Part shown: positions 34,007-42,535 of the stretch, piece after piece
Numbering within the stretch: position 1 is the stretch's first letter
Layout of the letters: each line of letters starts with the position of its first letter
Assembly (NCBI RefSeq): GCF_023631325.1
Contig: NZ_JALQDG010000027.1
Location: 372,001 to 436,000, forward strand
DNA length: 64,000 bases
Origin: Caballeronia sp. INDeC2
GTDB lineage: Bacteria; Pseudomonadota; Gammaproteobacteria; Burkholderiales; Burkholderiaceae
Direction: 5' to 3'
Made by a program: the position numbers and the translations under genes
Notes under the pieces: generated by a model
What the model saw: the letters and a program-made list of their open reading frames with translations, nothing else
The model's database searches: none
Told to the model about the DNA's origin: nothing

Positions 34007-35739
34007 AGCCCGAGCCGATTCTCGAATGCGACGTCCTCGTGCTGGGCTCCGGCGCGGGCGGCTTGTCGACGGCCGTCACCGCGGCGACGCAGGGTCTGTC
34101 CGTGCTCGTCTGCGAGAAGGAGGACGTGTTCGGCGGCACGACCGCGTGGTCGGGCGGCTGGATGTGGATTCCGCGCAATCCGCTCGCGGCGCGCGCGGGC
34201 ATCGTCGAAGATGAAAGCGTGCCGCGCACGTATCTGAAGAGCGAGCTGGGCGCGCATTTCGACGCCGCGAAGGCCGATGCGCTCATCGAACACGGCCCGC
34301 GCATGGTCGAATTCTTCGAACGCAATACGTCGATGCGTTTCATCGATGGCAACCGCATTCCCGATTTCCACACGACGCAAGGCGCGGCCACGGGCGGGCG
34401 CTCGGTTTGCGCGATGCCGTTCGACGGCCGCGAGCTCGGCCCGCTGATCGACAAGTTGCGTGCGCCGCTGGCCGAAGTGACGATCAAGGGCATGGCGATC
34501 GCATCGGGCCAAGACCTCGCGCATTTTCTGAACGCGACGCGCAGCGCGAACTCGGCGTGGCACGTGACGAAGCGCTTCGCCGCGTTCGCTTGGCACATGC
34601 TGCGTTACCGGCGTTCGATGCATCTCGTGAACGGCAATGCGCTCGTCGCGCGTCTGTTGAAGTCGGCGTCGGATCGCGGTGTCGATCTGCGCACGCGGGC
34701 GCGCGCGGTGTCGCTCGTGCGCGACGGGAATCGCGTGACGGGTGCGCGCGTCGAGATCGACGGCACGCTGCACGACGTGCGCGCGCGGCGCGGCGTCGTG
34801 CTTGCGTGCGGCGGTTATCCGCACGACGCGAAGCGTCAGGCCGAGACGTTTCCGTACACGCCGCACTGGTCGGCGGCGCCGAAGAGTAATACCGGCGATG
34901 GCATTCGACTCGGCGAGGCGGCCGGCGCGCAGTTCGATGCTTCGCTCGAAGCGCCCGCCGCATGGGCGCCGGTGTCGCTCGTGCCGACGACCAAGGGCGA
35001 TGCAGCCGCGTTCCCGCATCTCATCGAGCGCGCAAAGCCGGGCCTGATCGCGGTCACACGCGCGGGCAGGCGCTTCACGAACGAGGCGTCGTCGTATTAC
35101 GACTTCATCTCCGCGCTCCTCGGCACGACGCCGCCGGGCGAGGAAGCGTGCGCATGGCTCGTCTGCGATCATCGGTTTCAGCGCAGATACGGCCTCGGCT
35201 TCGCGAAGCCGTTTCCGTTTCCGCTCGGCCCGTACGAACGCTCGGGCTATCTGCAATCCGCGCCGACGCTCGAGGCGCTCGCAAGGCAATGCGGCATCGA
35301 TGCACGCGGTCTCGCCGATACCGTCGCTACGTACAACGGCTACGCGAAAGACGGCTTCGATCCGCAATTTCACAAAGGCTCGACGCCGTACAACCGCGTG
35401 CAGGGCGACGCATCGCACAAGCCGAATCCGTGTCTCGCGCCGATCGCCGGCGGCCCGTTCCATGCGGTGAAAATCGTGCCGGGCAGCCTCGGCACCTTCG
35501 CCGGTTTGTCGACGGATGCGCGCTCGCGCGTGCTCGACGCATCGCGCGCGCCGATTCGCGGCCTTTACGCCGTCGGCAACGACGCCGCGAGCATGATGGG
35601 CGGCCACTATCCCGCGGGCGGCATCACGCTCGGCCCCGCGATGACCTTCGGCTATCTCGCGGGTCTCGAACTCGCCGAACCGGCGCGCGAAGACATCGTG
35701 AATCTCTCCAACTTCAAACAGGCAAGGACGCTGCAATGA
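34003..35739 (+). CDS. FAD-dependent oxidoreductase, 3-ketosteroid dehydrogenase/fumarate reductase-type (second paralogue)
   Basis: 578 residues starting at an ATGA overlap with the first paralogue. FAD motif GSGAGGLSTAV (15-25), GGTTAWSGGWMWIPRN (about 44-59), and the C-terminal AVGNDAASMMGGHYPAGG and LGPAMTFGYLAG motifs. The same elements occur in the same order as in its neighbour, so this is a tandem duplication followed by divergence. The substrate-side stretch (residues 230-330) differs more, so the two probably handle different intermediates. Followed by the NIPSNAP gene through another ATGA overlap. Confidence 0.85.
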   Translation: MKPEPILECDVLVLGSGAGGLSTAVTAATQGLSVLVCEKEDVFGGTTAWSGGWMWIPRNPLAARAGIVEDESVPRTYLKSELGAHFDAAKADALIEHGPRMVEFFERNTSMRFIDGNRIPDFHTTQGAATGGRSVCAMPFDGRELGPLIDKLRAPLAEVTIKGMAIASGQDLAHFLNATRSANSAWHVTKRFAAFAWHMLRYRRSMHLVNGNALVARLLKSASDRGVDLRTRARAVSLVRDGNRVTGARVEIDGTLHDVRARRGVVLACGGYPHDAKRQAETFPYTPHWSAAPKSNTGDGIRLGEAAGAQFDASLEAPAAWAPVSLVPTTKGDAAAFPHLIERAKPGLIAVTRAGRRFTNEASSYYDFISALLGTTPPGEEACAWLVCDHRFQRRYGLGFAKPFPFPLGPYERSGYLQSAPTLEALARQCGIDARGLADTVATYNGYAKDGFDPQFHKGSTPYNRVQGDASHKPNPCLAPIAGGPFHAVKIVPGSLGTFAGLSTDARSRVLDASRAPIRGLYAVGNDAASMMGGHYPAGGITLGPAMTFGYLAGLELAEPAREDIVNLSNFKQARTLQ

Positions 35740-36347
35740 CTCTGTACGACGCGGTTACGTTGACGGTGAAGATCGGCGCGAACGCGCAGGTCTTCGAGAA
35801 CATCAAAAATAGCGGCGACGCGCCCGGCTCGAAGCTGCTCGGCTGCTGGTATTCGGACATCGGCGCGCTTGGCAAGGTCATGGTGCTGCGCGGCTTCGAA
35901 TCGGAAGCGGCGTTGATCGGGGAACGCCAGCGCCTGCTGCTCGAAGGCAATCCGTTCGGCTGCGGCGAATTCATCACCGATGTCGACGTGACCAGCTATG
36001 CGCTCTTTCCGTTTCTGCCGCCGATCGAACCGGCCGTGCACGGCGGCATCTACGAGATGCGCGTGTACGGCACGAAGCTCGCGAGCCTGCAACATACGAT
36101 CGATGCATGGAAGAACGCCGTGCCGGAGCGCACGACGCGCTCGCCGCTGATCGGCGCGATGTACGCGCTCGACGGCACCGTGCCGCGTTTTCTGAACATC
36201 TGGCCGTACAAAACTGTCGACGAGCGTTCGCGCATCCGCGCGGAAGCCGTGAAGGACGGCATCTGGCCGCCGAAGGGCGGACCGGCCCATCTGACCACGA
36301 TGGAATCGACCATCTACATGCCCGCGCCGTTCTCGCCGCTGCGCTAA
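35736..36347 (+). CDS. NIPSNAP-family protein
   Basis: 203 residues holding two ferredoxin-like NIPSNAP/dimeric alpha-beta-barrel halves; the second is plain (IYEMRVYGTKLASLQHTIDAW, then LNIWPYKTVDERSRIRAEAV). Family members are often found with catabolic oxidoreductases and may be small monooxygenase-like or isomerase-like enzymes, but most are uncharacterised. Here it overlaps the second FAD gene as ATGA and lies 12 bases before the TIM-barrel gene, so its synthesis is tied to the pathway. Role in handling a reactive ring intermediate is speculation. Confidence 0.82.
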   Translation: MTLYDAVTLTVKIGANAQVFENIKNSGDAPGSKLLGCWYSDIGALGKVMVLRGFESEAALIGERQRLLLEGNPFGCGEFITDVDVTSYALFPFLPPIEPAVHGGIYEMRVYGTKLASLQHTIDAWKNAVPERTTRSPLIGAMYALDGTVPRFLNIWPYKTVDERSRIRAEAVKDGIWPPKGGPAHLTTMESTIYMPAPFSPLR

Positions 36348-36359
36348 CCGGAGACCTCG

Positions 36360-37184
36360 ATGTCACGACGCAAGCTGTCTCTCTCCGCGCTGACGGTCCT
36401 CGAATTGACGCCGCCGCAAATGGTCGAGTGCGCGGCGCGGGCGGGCTACGATTTCGTCGGCCTGCGGCTTTTGCCGGCGACCGATACCGAGGTGCGCCAT
36501 GAGATCGTCGGCGCGACGCCTTTGCGGCGCGAAACGCTCGCGGCGTTGAAGGACACCGGGATCGGCGTGCTCGATGCCGAAATCCTGCGTCTGAAGCCCG
36601 ACACGAACGTCGCCGATTACGAGCCGATGCTCGAAACCGCCGCGGCACTCGGGGCGCGCTACGTGCTTGTCGCGGGCAACGATCCCGACGAGGCGCGCAC
36701 TGCCGACCGGCTCGCGGCGCTCTGCGATCTCGCGAAACCGTATGGCTTGTCGCCGTCGCTCGAACCGATGCCCTGGACCGACGCCAAGGATATCGTGCAG
36801 GGCGCACGTATCGTGAGGGCGGCAGGGCGCGCGAACACGGGCCTGATCGTCGATCCGATTCATTTCGACCGCGCGGGATCGTCGACGCAAACGCTGCGCG
36901 AGCTGCCACGCGAATGGTTCGGCTACGTGCAGTTCTGCGATGCGCCTGCCGAGCGTCCGGCCGATCTCGACACGCTGCTTTATCAGGCGCGCGCCGAGCG
37001 CATGATTCCTGGCGAGGGCGGACTCGATCTCGCGGGCATCCTGCGCGCGTTGCCGGATGGCTTGCCGCTGTCCATCGAAGTGCCGATGAACGAATGGGCG
37101 AAAACTGCCGACGCGCTGACTCGTGCGAAGCGTCTGCGTGAAGCGACGCTCGCGGTGCTTCAGGAGGTCTACGCCGAACATTGA
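36360..37184 (+). CDS. Sugar phosphate isomerase/epimerase-like TIM-barrel protein
   Basis: 274 residues of the xylose-isomerase-like (AP endonuclease family 2) TIM barrel. Likely metal ligands are the Glu in SPSLEPMPW, Asp/His in LIVDPIHFDR, a polar pair in YVQFCDAP and Glu in LSIEVPMNEW, all at strand ends as expected. This fold includes hydroxypyruvate isomerases, inosose dehydratases and 3-dehydroshikimate dehydratases. Given the AroE-like gene in the same probable regulon, a dehydratase or isomerase acting on a hydroxylated ring acid is attractive, but not shown. Last enzyme gene before the IclR regulator. Confidence 0.82.
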   Translation: MSRRKLSLSALTVLELTPPQMVECAARAGYDFVGLRLLPATDTEVRHEIVGATPLRRETLAALKDTGIGVLDAEILRLKPDTNVADYEPMLETAAALGARYVLVAGNDPDEARTADRLAALCDLAKPYGLSPSLEPMPWTDAKDIVQGARIVRAAGRANTGLIVDPIHFDRAGSSTQTLRELPREWFGYVQFCDAPAERPADLDTLLYQARAERMIPGEGGLDLAGILRALPDGLPLSIEVPMNEWAKTADALTRAKRLREATLAVLQEVYAEH

Positions 37185-37207
37185 GATGCACCGGTTGAAT
37201 TCCGAGG

Positions 37208-37222
37208 TGGAATCGTGTTCTA
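37208..37222. promoter_or_regulatory. IclR-type operator before the iclR gene
   Basis: TGGAATCGTGTTCTA fits TGGAA-N5-TTCCA with one mismatch and lies 35 bases before the ATG of the IclR gene. It suggests autoregulation and a separate promoter for the regulator. Confidence 0.5.
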
Positions 37223-37256
37223 CTCATGCCGCATCGGAACTTCGAGAGACTGAGAG

Positions 37257-38105
37257 ATGGCGGGAAATCTGGAGCGGGCGTTGTCGATCATCGAGTTGCT
37301 CGCGAAAAACGGCGGGCGGATGCAGCTCGCCGCCATCGCCGATACGCTCAACATTCCGCGCAGCGGCACGCACCGGCTGCTCGCGATGCTGATCGACGAA
37401 GGGTATGTGCGGCAGGACGAGGATCACGGCGAGTACATGCTCGCGCTGAAACTCGTGTCGCTCGCGCTCATTTATCTGTCGACGGGCGGCGTGCTCGATG
37501 TCTCGCAACCGGTGCTCGACCGGCTCGCGGCGCAATCGGGGGAGCTGGCGCGGCTGGGCGTGGTCGAGGACGATCACATCACGTTCGTCGGCAAGGCGCA
37601 GGGGGCGAAATCCGGCCTGCGCTACGACCCGGACATGGGTAGCCAGCCGCCTTTGCATTGCACGGCGAGCGGGCAGGCGTGGCTGTCGTCGCTCACGGAC
37701 GAGGAAGCGCTCGAACTCGTATCGAAGCAGGGCGGTCTGGGCAAGCCGGGCGCGGGCGGTCCGAAGGCGCCCAAGACGATTCAGCAATTTCTCGCGGATC
37801 TGCAGGCGGCGCGCGAGCGTGGTTATGGAATCGCGAGCGAGACCTACGAGGCCGGCATGACGTCGATGGCCGCGCCGATTCATCATCCGGTGACGGGTGT
37901 CGTCGTGGGCGTCGTGAGTCTCGCCGGCCCGACGAGCCGTTTGCCCGACGCGCGGCTGAAGGAGCTCGCGCCTGCGCTGCTGGAAGCGGCATCGGACATG
38001 GGCGCGGCGACGTTGAGTTCGCCTTATTTCAAGCGGCCGGCGGTGAAGGCGGAGGAAGCGGCTGCGGTGGGGAAGGTGAAAAAGAAGAGCGTGAACACGA
38101 TCTGA
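37257..38105 (+). CDS. IclR-family transcriptional regulator of the FAD operon
   Basis: 282 residues: winged helix-turn-helix (about 5-65; LAAIADTLNIPRSGTHRLLAML) and IclR effector domain (about 80-250; LGVVEDDHITFVGKAQG, GMTSMAAPIHHP, GVVSLAGPTSRL). A Lys/Glu-rich tail of about 25 residues follows. Sits 72 bases after the TIM-barrel gene in the same direction. IclR-type boxes before this gene, before the FAD operon and before the AroE-like gene make it the probable local regulator. IclR proteins usually respond to a small organic acid of the pathway. Confidence 0.9.
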   Translation: MAGNLERALSIIELLAKNGGRMQLAAIADTLNIPRSGTHRLLAMLIDEGYVRQDEDHGEYMLALKLVSLALIYLSTGGVLDVSQPVLDRLAAQSGELARLGVVEDDHITFVGKAQGAKSGLRYDPDMGSQPPLHCTASGQAWLSSLTDEEALELVSKQGGLGKPGAGGPKAPKTIQQFLADLQAARERGYGIASETYEAGMTSMAAPIHHPVTGVVVGVVSLAGPTSRLPDARLKELAPALLEAASDMGAATLSSPYFKRPAVKAEEAAAVGKVKKKSVNTI

Positions 38106-38174
38106 TGCCGCGCGCAATCGGCCGAACGGACGAGGTGACGGGCGGGAAACGCCTGCGTTAGCATCGTTTTCATC

Positions 38175-38306
38175 ATGAAACAAGACATTGGAATGCTTGT
38201 CGTGTCCGAATACGCTACGGTCGAAGAAGCGGAAGCTCATGACCAGTGCAAAGTCGAAGAGATCATCACGGAAGCAGAGAAACGTCACAAGTCGAGGGCC
38301 GCTTGA
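38175..38306 (+). CDS. Short antitoxin-like protein, remnant of a toxin-antitoxin pair
   Basis: A 43-residue frame (MKQDIGMLVVSEYATVEEAE at the start) resembles the N-terminus of antitoxins that accompany RelE/ParE toxins, in which a VFEYATxEEAEAxDxW-like segment is common, but it is about half the expected length. An internal deletion after the HDQCKVEE segment would explain this. Its stop overlaps the toxin start (TGATG), as in functional pairs. It has no convincing ribosome binding site. Probably no longer functional, since the toxin frame is broken. Confidence 0.5.
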   Translation: MKQDIGMLVVSEYATVEEAEAHDQCKVEEIITEAEKRHKSRAA

Positions 38307-38588
38307 TGTTTCAAGTCGTATGGACCCAAACCGCGCGCCTCGACCTCCTGCAGATCCTCCGCTACATCGTCGAACGCAGTCCCGCCTGCCGCACGCACGA
38401 TCAAGAGCGCGATTGAAGGAGCACCGCGGTCCGCCGCCATCGCACCCTGTCTGTATGGCAATGGTCGTATTCCGGCGACTCGTGAGATCTTCGTACATCC
38501 CAATGACATCGTCGTCTACGCGGCAATGACAGACCGCGTCGAAGTGCTGAATGTGCTGCATGCAAGACAGTGCTATCCGTTCGAATGA
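38306..38588 (+). pseudogene. RelE/ParE-type toxin gene broken by a frameshift
   Basis: The frame opens MFQVVWTQTARLDLLQILRY, typical of the RelE/ParE fold, but stops early after 36 residues (TGA at 38414-38416). The rest continues in the +1 frame as AARTIKSAIEGAPRSAAIAP, then GRIPATREIFVHPNDIVVYA and VEVLNVLHARQCYPFE to a TGA at 38586-38588. One extra base in GCCTGCC near 38387 would restore a single 93-residue toxin. The C-terminal half keeps the conserved R-x-L/I-x-V...YxV...VLHAR pattern. A one-base insertion (or a sequencing error) is the simplest explanation. Confidence 0.8.
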
Positions 38589-38689
38589 GTGACCGTTGCA
38601 GTGCGACGGCATTTGACGCCGGCGGATAAGGCACAGCCGGCTCGCTCCTGCACTATCCTGCACAGATCAAGCCCCCTGCGAGGCCGATC

Positions 38690-40147
38690 ATGAACGCAGC
38701 GTCTGTCGAAGCGCCCCTGCGCGAAATCGACGATTTACCATCGCCGCGCGGCCTGCCGCTGCTCGGCAACCTGCATCAATTGCCGCCCGCGACGCACCAT
38801 CTGACGCTCGAACGCTGGGCCGCCGAACTCGGCACGCCCTACGTGTTCCGCTTCGCCACGACGCCCGTCACGGTCTGGAACGACATTGAACTCTCCCATG
38901 CCGTGATGCGCGAGCGGCCGCATCGTTACCGCCGCTATGCGCCCATCGAAAATGTCCTGAAAGAATTCGGCTGCAACGGGCTCTTTTCGATCGAGGGCGC
39001 GGCCTGGGAGCCGCAGCGCCGCCTTGTGATGCAGGCGCTGTCGATCCCGCATATCAAGGCGTTCTACCCAACGCTCGCCACGATCACCGAGCGGCTGCGG
39101 CGGCGCTGGGAAGCCGCGGCGCGCGCGGGGCGCGTGGTCGACATGACCGAGGATCTGAAGCGCTTCACCGTCGACGCGACGAGCGCGCTCGCATTCGGCG
39201 AAGATCCGAACACGCTGGAGAACGAGCGCGTGCTGATCCAGGAGCAATTGGCGATGCTGCTGCCGATGCTGATGACGCGCGTGAACGCACCCTTCGCCTA
39301 TTGGCATTACGTGAAGTTTCCGCGCGACCGCAAGTTCGATGAAGCGATGATCGACGTCCATCGGCATATCCGCGAGTTGATGGCGCGCGCACGCGTCCGC
39401 ATGCGCGACGAAGCCGCTGTCGAAGCGTGCGAGACGCCGCTTGGCGAGACGGCCCGCGCGCCACGCAATCTGCTCGAAGCGATGCTCACGCTGCGCGATG
39501 CGCCCGGCTCCGGCATCACCGACGATGAAGTCGCCGCCAACGTGCTGACCATGCTCGTCGCGGGCGAGGAGACCACGGCGACGTCGATCGCGTGGGCGCT
39601 GCTATTTCTCGGCACCGACGATGCATTGCAGGCGCGCGTCGCCGCACACGCACGGCGCGTGCTCGACGGCTCGGCCGTGTGCCCGAGCTATGCCGCGATG
39701 CGCGAGCTCGACCTGTGCGAAGCGGTGTGCACGGAAGCGAGCCGTCTGCATCCGGTCGCGCCGTATCTGTCGTTCGAGCCGCTCGAGGATGTGCGGCTGC
39801 AAGGCGTGCGATTGCCCGCCGGGACGAAGATGTTCATGCTGCATCGCCCCGCGATGATGGACCCGAACAATTACGCCAATCCCGAAAGCTACAACCCCGG
39901 CCGATGGCTACACGCAAGCGCTGCATCGGAGCGCGGCGCGCATGAACCGCGTGCCTATCTGCAATTCGGCGCGGGGCCGCGCGTGTGCCCGGGGCGGCAC
40001 CTGGCGGCGGTGGAGATGCGGCTCGTCGTGTCGATGCTCACGGCGAACTTCACCGCGCAACTCGCGACGAACCCCGCCGATATCCACGAAGTCTGCACCT
40101 TTACCGCCGTGCCGAGCGAAATGCCGATGCGTCTCGCGCTGCGATAG
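38690..40147 (+). CDS. Cytochrome P450
   Basis: Heme monooxygenase of 485 residues. Heme-thiolate motif FGAGPRVCPGRH with Cys433, K-helix EASRLHP (ExxR), and the I-helix oxygen motif VAGEETTAT. There is no fused reductase domain and no membrane anchor, so it needs separate electron-transfer partners, none of which is adjacent. The N-terminal proline-rich entry LPSPRGLPLLGNLHQLPP is of the eukaryotic-like/CYP102-like clan rather than CYP101 type. Substrate unknown. It converges with the XRE-cupin regulator over only five bases. Confidence 0.93.
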   Translation: MNAASVEAPLREIDDLPSPRGLPLLGNLHQLPPATHHLTLERWAAELGTPYVFRFATTPVTVWNDIELSHAVMRERPHRYRRYAPIENVLKEFGCNGLFSIEGAAWEPQRRLVMQALSIPHIKAFYPTLATITERLRRRWEAAARAGRVVDMTEDLKRFTVDATSALAFGEDPNTLENERVLIQEQLAMLLPMLMTRVNAPFAYWHYVKFPRDRKFDEAMIDVHRHIRELMARARVRMRDEAAVEACETPLGETARAPRNLLEAMLTLRDAPGSGITDDEVAANVLTMLVAGEETTATSIAWALLFLGTDDALQARVAAHARRVLDGSAVCPSYAAMRELDLCEAVCTEASRLHPVAPYLSFEPLEDVRLQGVRLPAGTKMFMLHRPAMMDPNNYANPESYNPGRWLHASAASERGAHEPRAYLQFGAGPRVCPGRHLAAVEMRLVVSMLTANFTAQLATNPADIHEVCTFTAVPSEMPMRLALR

Positions 40148-40152
40148 TGGCG

Positions 40153-40791
40153 CTAACCGGCGTCCACTGCATCGGCGGTGGAAGACGATGTCGGCACGCC
40201 GCCGCCCGTCGCCATCCACAGCACTTCGGCGTCTTCCTCGCTCGTCGAAATGGCCGCGTGGCCGGTGCGGCTGTCGAAGTAGATGCTGTCGCCGGCGTTC
40301 AGATGCGTCGGCGCATAGAGTTCGGAGTAGAGGCACACGCTGCCGCTGATCACGTAAAGAAATTCTTCGCCCTCGTGACGGCCCCAGTCGTCGAACGCAT
40401 CGAGCGTGTGGGCCGAGATGCGGATCCGAAACGGCAGCATCGCCTTGTGCGCGAGCTCGGTGGCGAGCAGTTCCATCTGATAGCCGCGATACGCGTGGCG
40501 CTGTCCTTCGTCACGGCGCGTGAGCGCACGCCGGCCGCTCGCGTTCGGCGCGGGCGATGTGCCGAACAGTTCGGCGAGATCGATCTGCAGGCCACGCACG
40601 ATTTTTTGCAGCACGTCGAAAGTCGGCGACATCAGCCCGTTTTCGATTTTCGACAACGCCGAGCGCGATACGCCACACAACCGGCTCGCGGTTTCGAGCG
40701 TCAGATCATGCGCGAGCCGCGCGCGCTTCACCCGGCGTCCGAGATCGGATGCGGTTTGTTCGGTCAGATTTTTCAGACTGGGACTGGGCAT
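40153..40791 (-). CDS. XRE-family regulator with C-terminal cupin domain
   Basis: About 212 residues from ATG 40791 (an ATG at 40818 is equally possible; neither has a good ribosome binding site). Helix-turn-helix at about 20-75 (LTLETASRLCGVSRSALSKI) and a cupin sensor at about 110-200 (EEFLYVISGSVCLYSE, LNAGDSIYFDS). This architecture occurs in repressors of amine, amino-acid and polyamine catabolism such as PuuR. Divergent from an aldehyde dehydrogenase/FAD oxidase operon whose promoter carries an inverted repeat, so it probably controls that operon. Confidence 0.88.
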   Translation of the reverse strand: MPSPSLKNLTEQTASDLGRRVKRARLAHDLTLETASRLCGVSRSALSKIENGLMSPTFDVLQKIVRGLQIDLAELFGTSPAPNASGRRALTRRDEGQRHAYRGYQMELLATELAHKAMLPFRIRISAHTLDAFDDWGRHEGEEFLYVISGSVCLYSELYAPTHLNAGDSIYFDSRTGHAAISTSEEDAEVLWMATGGGVPTSSSTADAVDAG

Positions 40792-40926
40792 AGGAGGAGC
40801 GGTTTTGTTTCCGATCATAACATCGGGCAAGCGTGGGCCGCGCTGTCCTCGCAAGCCGGAAAACAAGCCGAATCTACCGCCGCAAAAGGCCGTGCGCATT
40901 GGTGACAACCCCGATATTGTCCGCTG

Positions 40927-40992
40927 TTGTGAGCGGCGACGGCAGCGCGTATAGTGGCCGGACCTGCGAAAGTTTCTTATCAGAAACTTCGC
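40927..40992 (+). promoter_or_regulatory. Promoter and operator of the piperideine-carboxylate dehydrogenase operon
   Basis: TTGTGA (40927-40932), 17 bases, TATAGT (40950-40955) is a good sigma-70 promoter. Just downstream, AGTTTC-TTATCA-GAAACT (40971-40988), extended by GCGAA and TTCGC at its ends (40966-40992), is an inverted repeat lying over the expected start site. A repressor bound there would block transcription; the divergent XRE-cupin protein is the obvious candidate. Confidence 0.6.
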
Positions 40993-41028
40993 CTCGAAGA
41001 ACGGACCCGCTTCAAAAGGACTCCCATC

Positions 41029-42528
41029 GTGAACGCACAATCGATTCTTTCCGACCTCGGCATCGCGAGCCTCGTCACCGATGGCGACCTCGCCGTCACT
41101 TCACCGGTCACGGGCGAAGTCATCGGCCGGGTGAAACAGAACACCACCGCCGACGTCGATGCCGCCCTCGGCGCCGCGCGCAGCGCGTTTGCCGCGTGGC
41201 GCAATGTGCCCGCACCGCGACGCGGCGAGCTCGTGCGCTTGCTCGGAAACCGCCTGCGCGAGAAGAAGGAGGCGCTCGGCCGCCTCGTGTCGCTCGAAGC
41301 GGGCAAGATTCTCCAGGAAGGCTTGGGCGAAGTGCAGGAAATGATCGACATCTGCGATTTCGCCGTCGGTCTGTCGCGCCAGTTGTACGGCCTGACGATC
41401 GCGTCGGAGCGCCCCGGCCATCGCATGGCGGAGACGTGGCATCCGTTCGGCGTGTGCACGATCATCTCGGCGTTCAATTTTCCGGTCGCGGTGTGGTCGT
41501 GGAACGCCGCGCTCGCGCTCGTGTGCGGTAACGCGGTCGTGTGGAAGCCGTCCGAGAAGACGCCGCTCACCGCGCTCGCCGTCGATCGCATTCTGCGCGA
41601 CGCGATCGACGAATTCGGCTCCGCGCCCGCGGGCCTCGCGTCGGTGATCATCGGCGGACGCGATGTCGGCGCGGCGCTCGTCGCGGACAAGCGCTCCGAT
41701 ATCGTCAGCGCGACGGGCAGCACGGAAATGGGCCGCAAGGTCGGCGTCGCGGTGGCGGAGCGTTTCGGCCGCTCGATTCTCGAACTGGGCGGCAACAACG
41801 CGGGCATCGTCTCGCAGACCGCCAATCGCGATCTCGCGCTGCGCGGCATCCTGTTCTCCGCGGTCGGCACGGCGGGGCAGCGCTGCACGTCGCTGCGGCG
41901 TCTCTTCGTGCATGACAGCATTTACGACGAAACCGTCGCGCGCCTGAAGGATCTGTACGCGAAGGTGCCCGTCGGCAATCCGCTGGAGCAAGGCGTGCTG
42001 ATGGGGCCGCTCATCGACGTGCAGGCGTTCGCGCGCATGCAGGACGCGCTCGAACAGGCGAAGGGCGAGGGCGGCAAGGTCTTCGGCGGCGAGCGCGTCA
42101 CCGTGAAGGGCCAGGAAAACGGCTACTACGTGCGCCCCGCGCTCGTCGAAATGCCGTCGCAGACGGATGTCGTGCTGAAGGAAACCTTCGCGCCGATTCT
42201 CTACGTGATGCGCTATTCCGACTTCGATGAAGCCATCGCCGCGAACAACGCCGCCGCGCATGGCTTGTCGTCGTGCGCGTTCACGACCGATCTGCGCGAG
42301 GCCGAGCGCTTCCTGTCCGCATCGGGCAGCGACTGCGGCATCGCCAACGTGAACATCGGGCCGAGCGGCGCGGAGATCGGCGGCGCATTCGGCGGCGAGA
42401 AGGAAACCGGCGGCGGCCGCGAATCGGGCTCGGATGCGTGGAAGGCCTACATGCGCCGCGCGACCAACACGATCAATTATTCGTCGGAATTGCCGCTGGC
42501 GCAGGGCATCGACTTCAATCTGAGCTGA
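41029..42528 (+). CDS. amaB: L-piperidine-6-carboxylate/alpha-aminoadipic semialdehyde dehydrogenase
   Basis: ALDH7-type aldehyde dehydrogenase that oxidises the semialdehyde (or its cyclic form) to L-2-aminoadipate in lysine/pipecolate breakdown. GTG start at 41029 with AGGA upstream; 499 residues. Catalytic Cys286 in GTAGQRCTSLRR, general base Glu252 in LELGGNNAGI, and AFNFPVAVWSWN (148-159). The ELGGNNA motif and the ending FGGEKETGGGRESGSD are ALDH7 features. The FAD oxidase gene follows after seven bases, the same pairing as amaB-amaA of pseudomonads. Confidence 0.88.
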   Translation: MNAQSILSDLGIASLVTDGDLAVTSPVTGEVIGRVKQNTTADVDAALGAARSAFAAWRNVPAPRRGELVRLLGNRLREKKEALGRLVSLEAGKILQEGLGEVQEMIDICDFAVGLSRQLYGLTIASERPGHRMAETWHPFGVCTIISAFNFPVAVWSWNAALALVCGNAVVWKPSEKTPLTALAVDRILRDAIDEFGSAPAGLASVIIGGRDVGAALVADKRSDIVSATGSTEMGRKVGVAVAERFGRSILELGGNNAGIVSQTANRDLALRGILFSAVGTAGQRCTSLRRLFVHDSIYDETVARLKDLYAKVPVGNPLEQGVLMGPLIDVQAFARMQDALEQAKGEGGKVFGGERVTVKGQENGYYVRPALVEMPSQTDVVLKETFAPILYVMRYSDFDEAIAANNAAAHGLSSCAFTTDLREAERFLSASGSDCGIANVNIGPSGAEIGGAFGGEKETGGGRESGSDAWKAYMRRATNTINYSSELPLAQGIDFNLS

Positions 42529-42535
42529 GGGCGAC

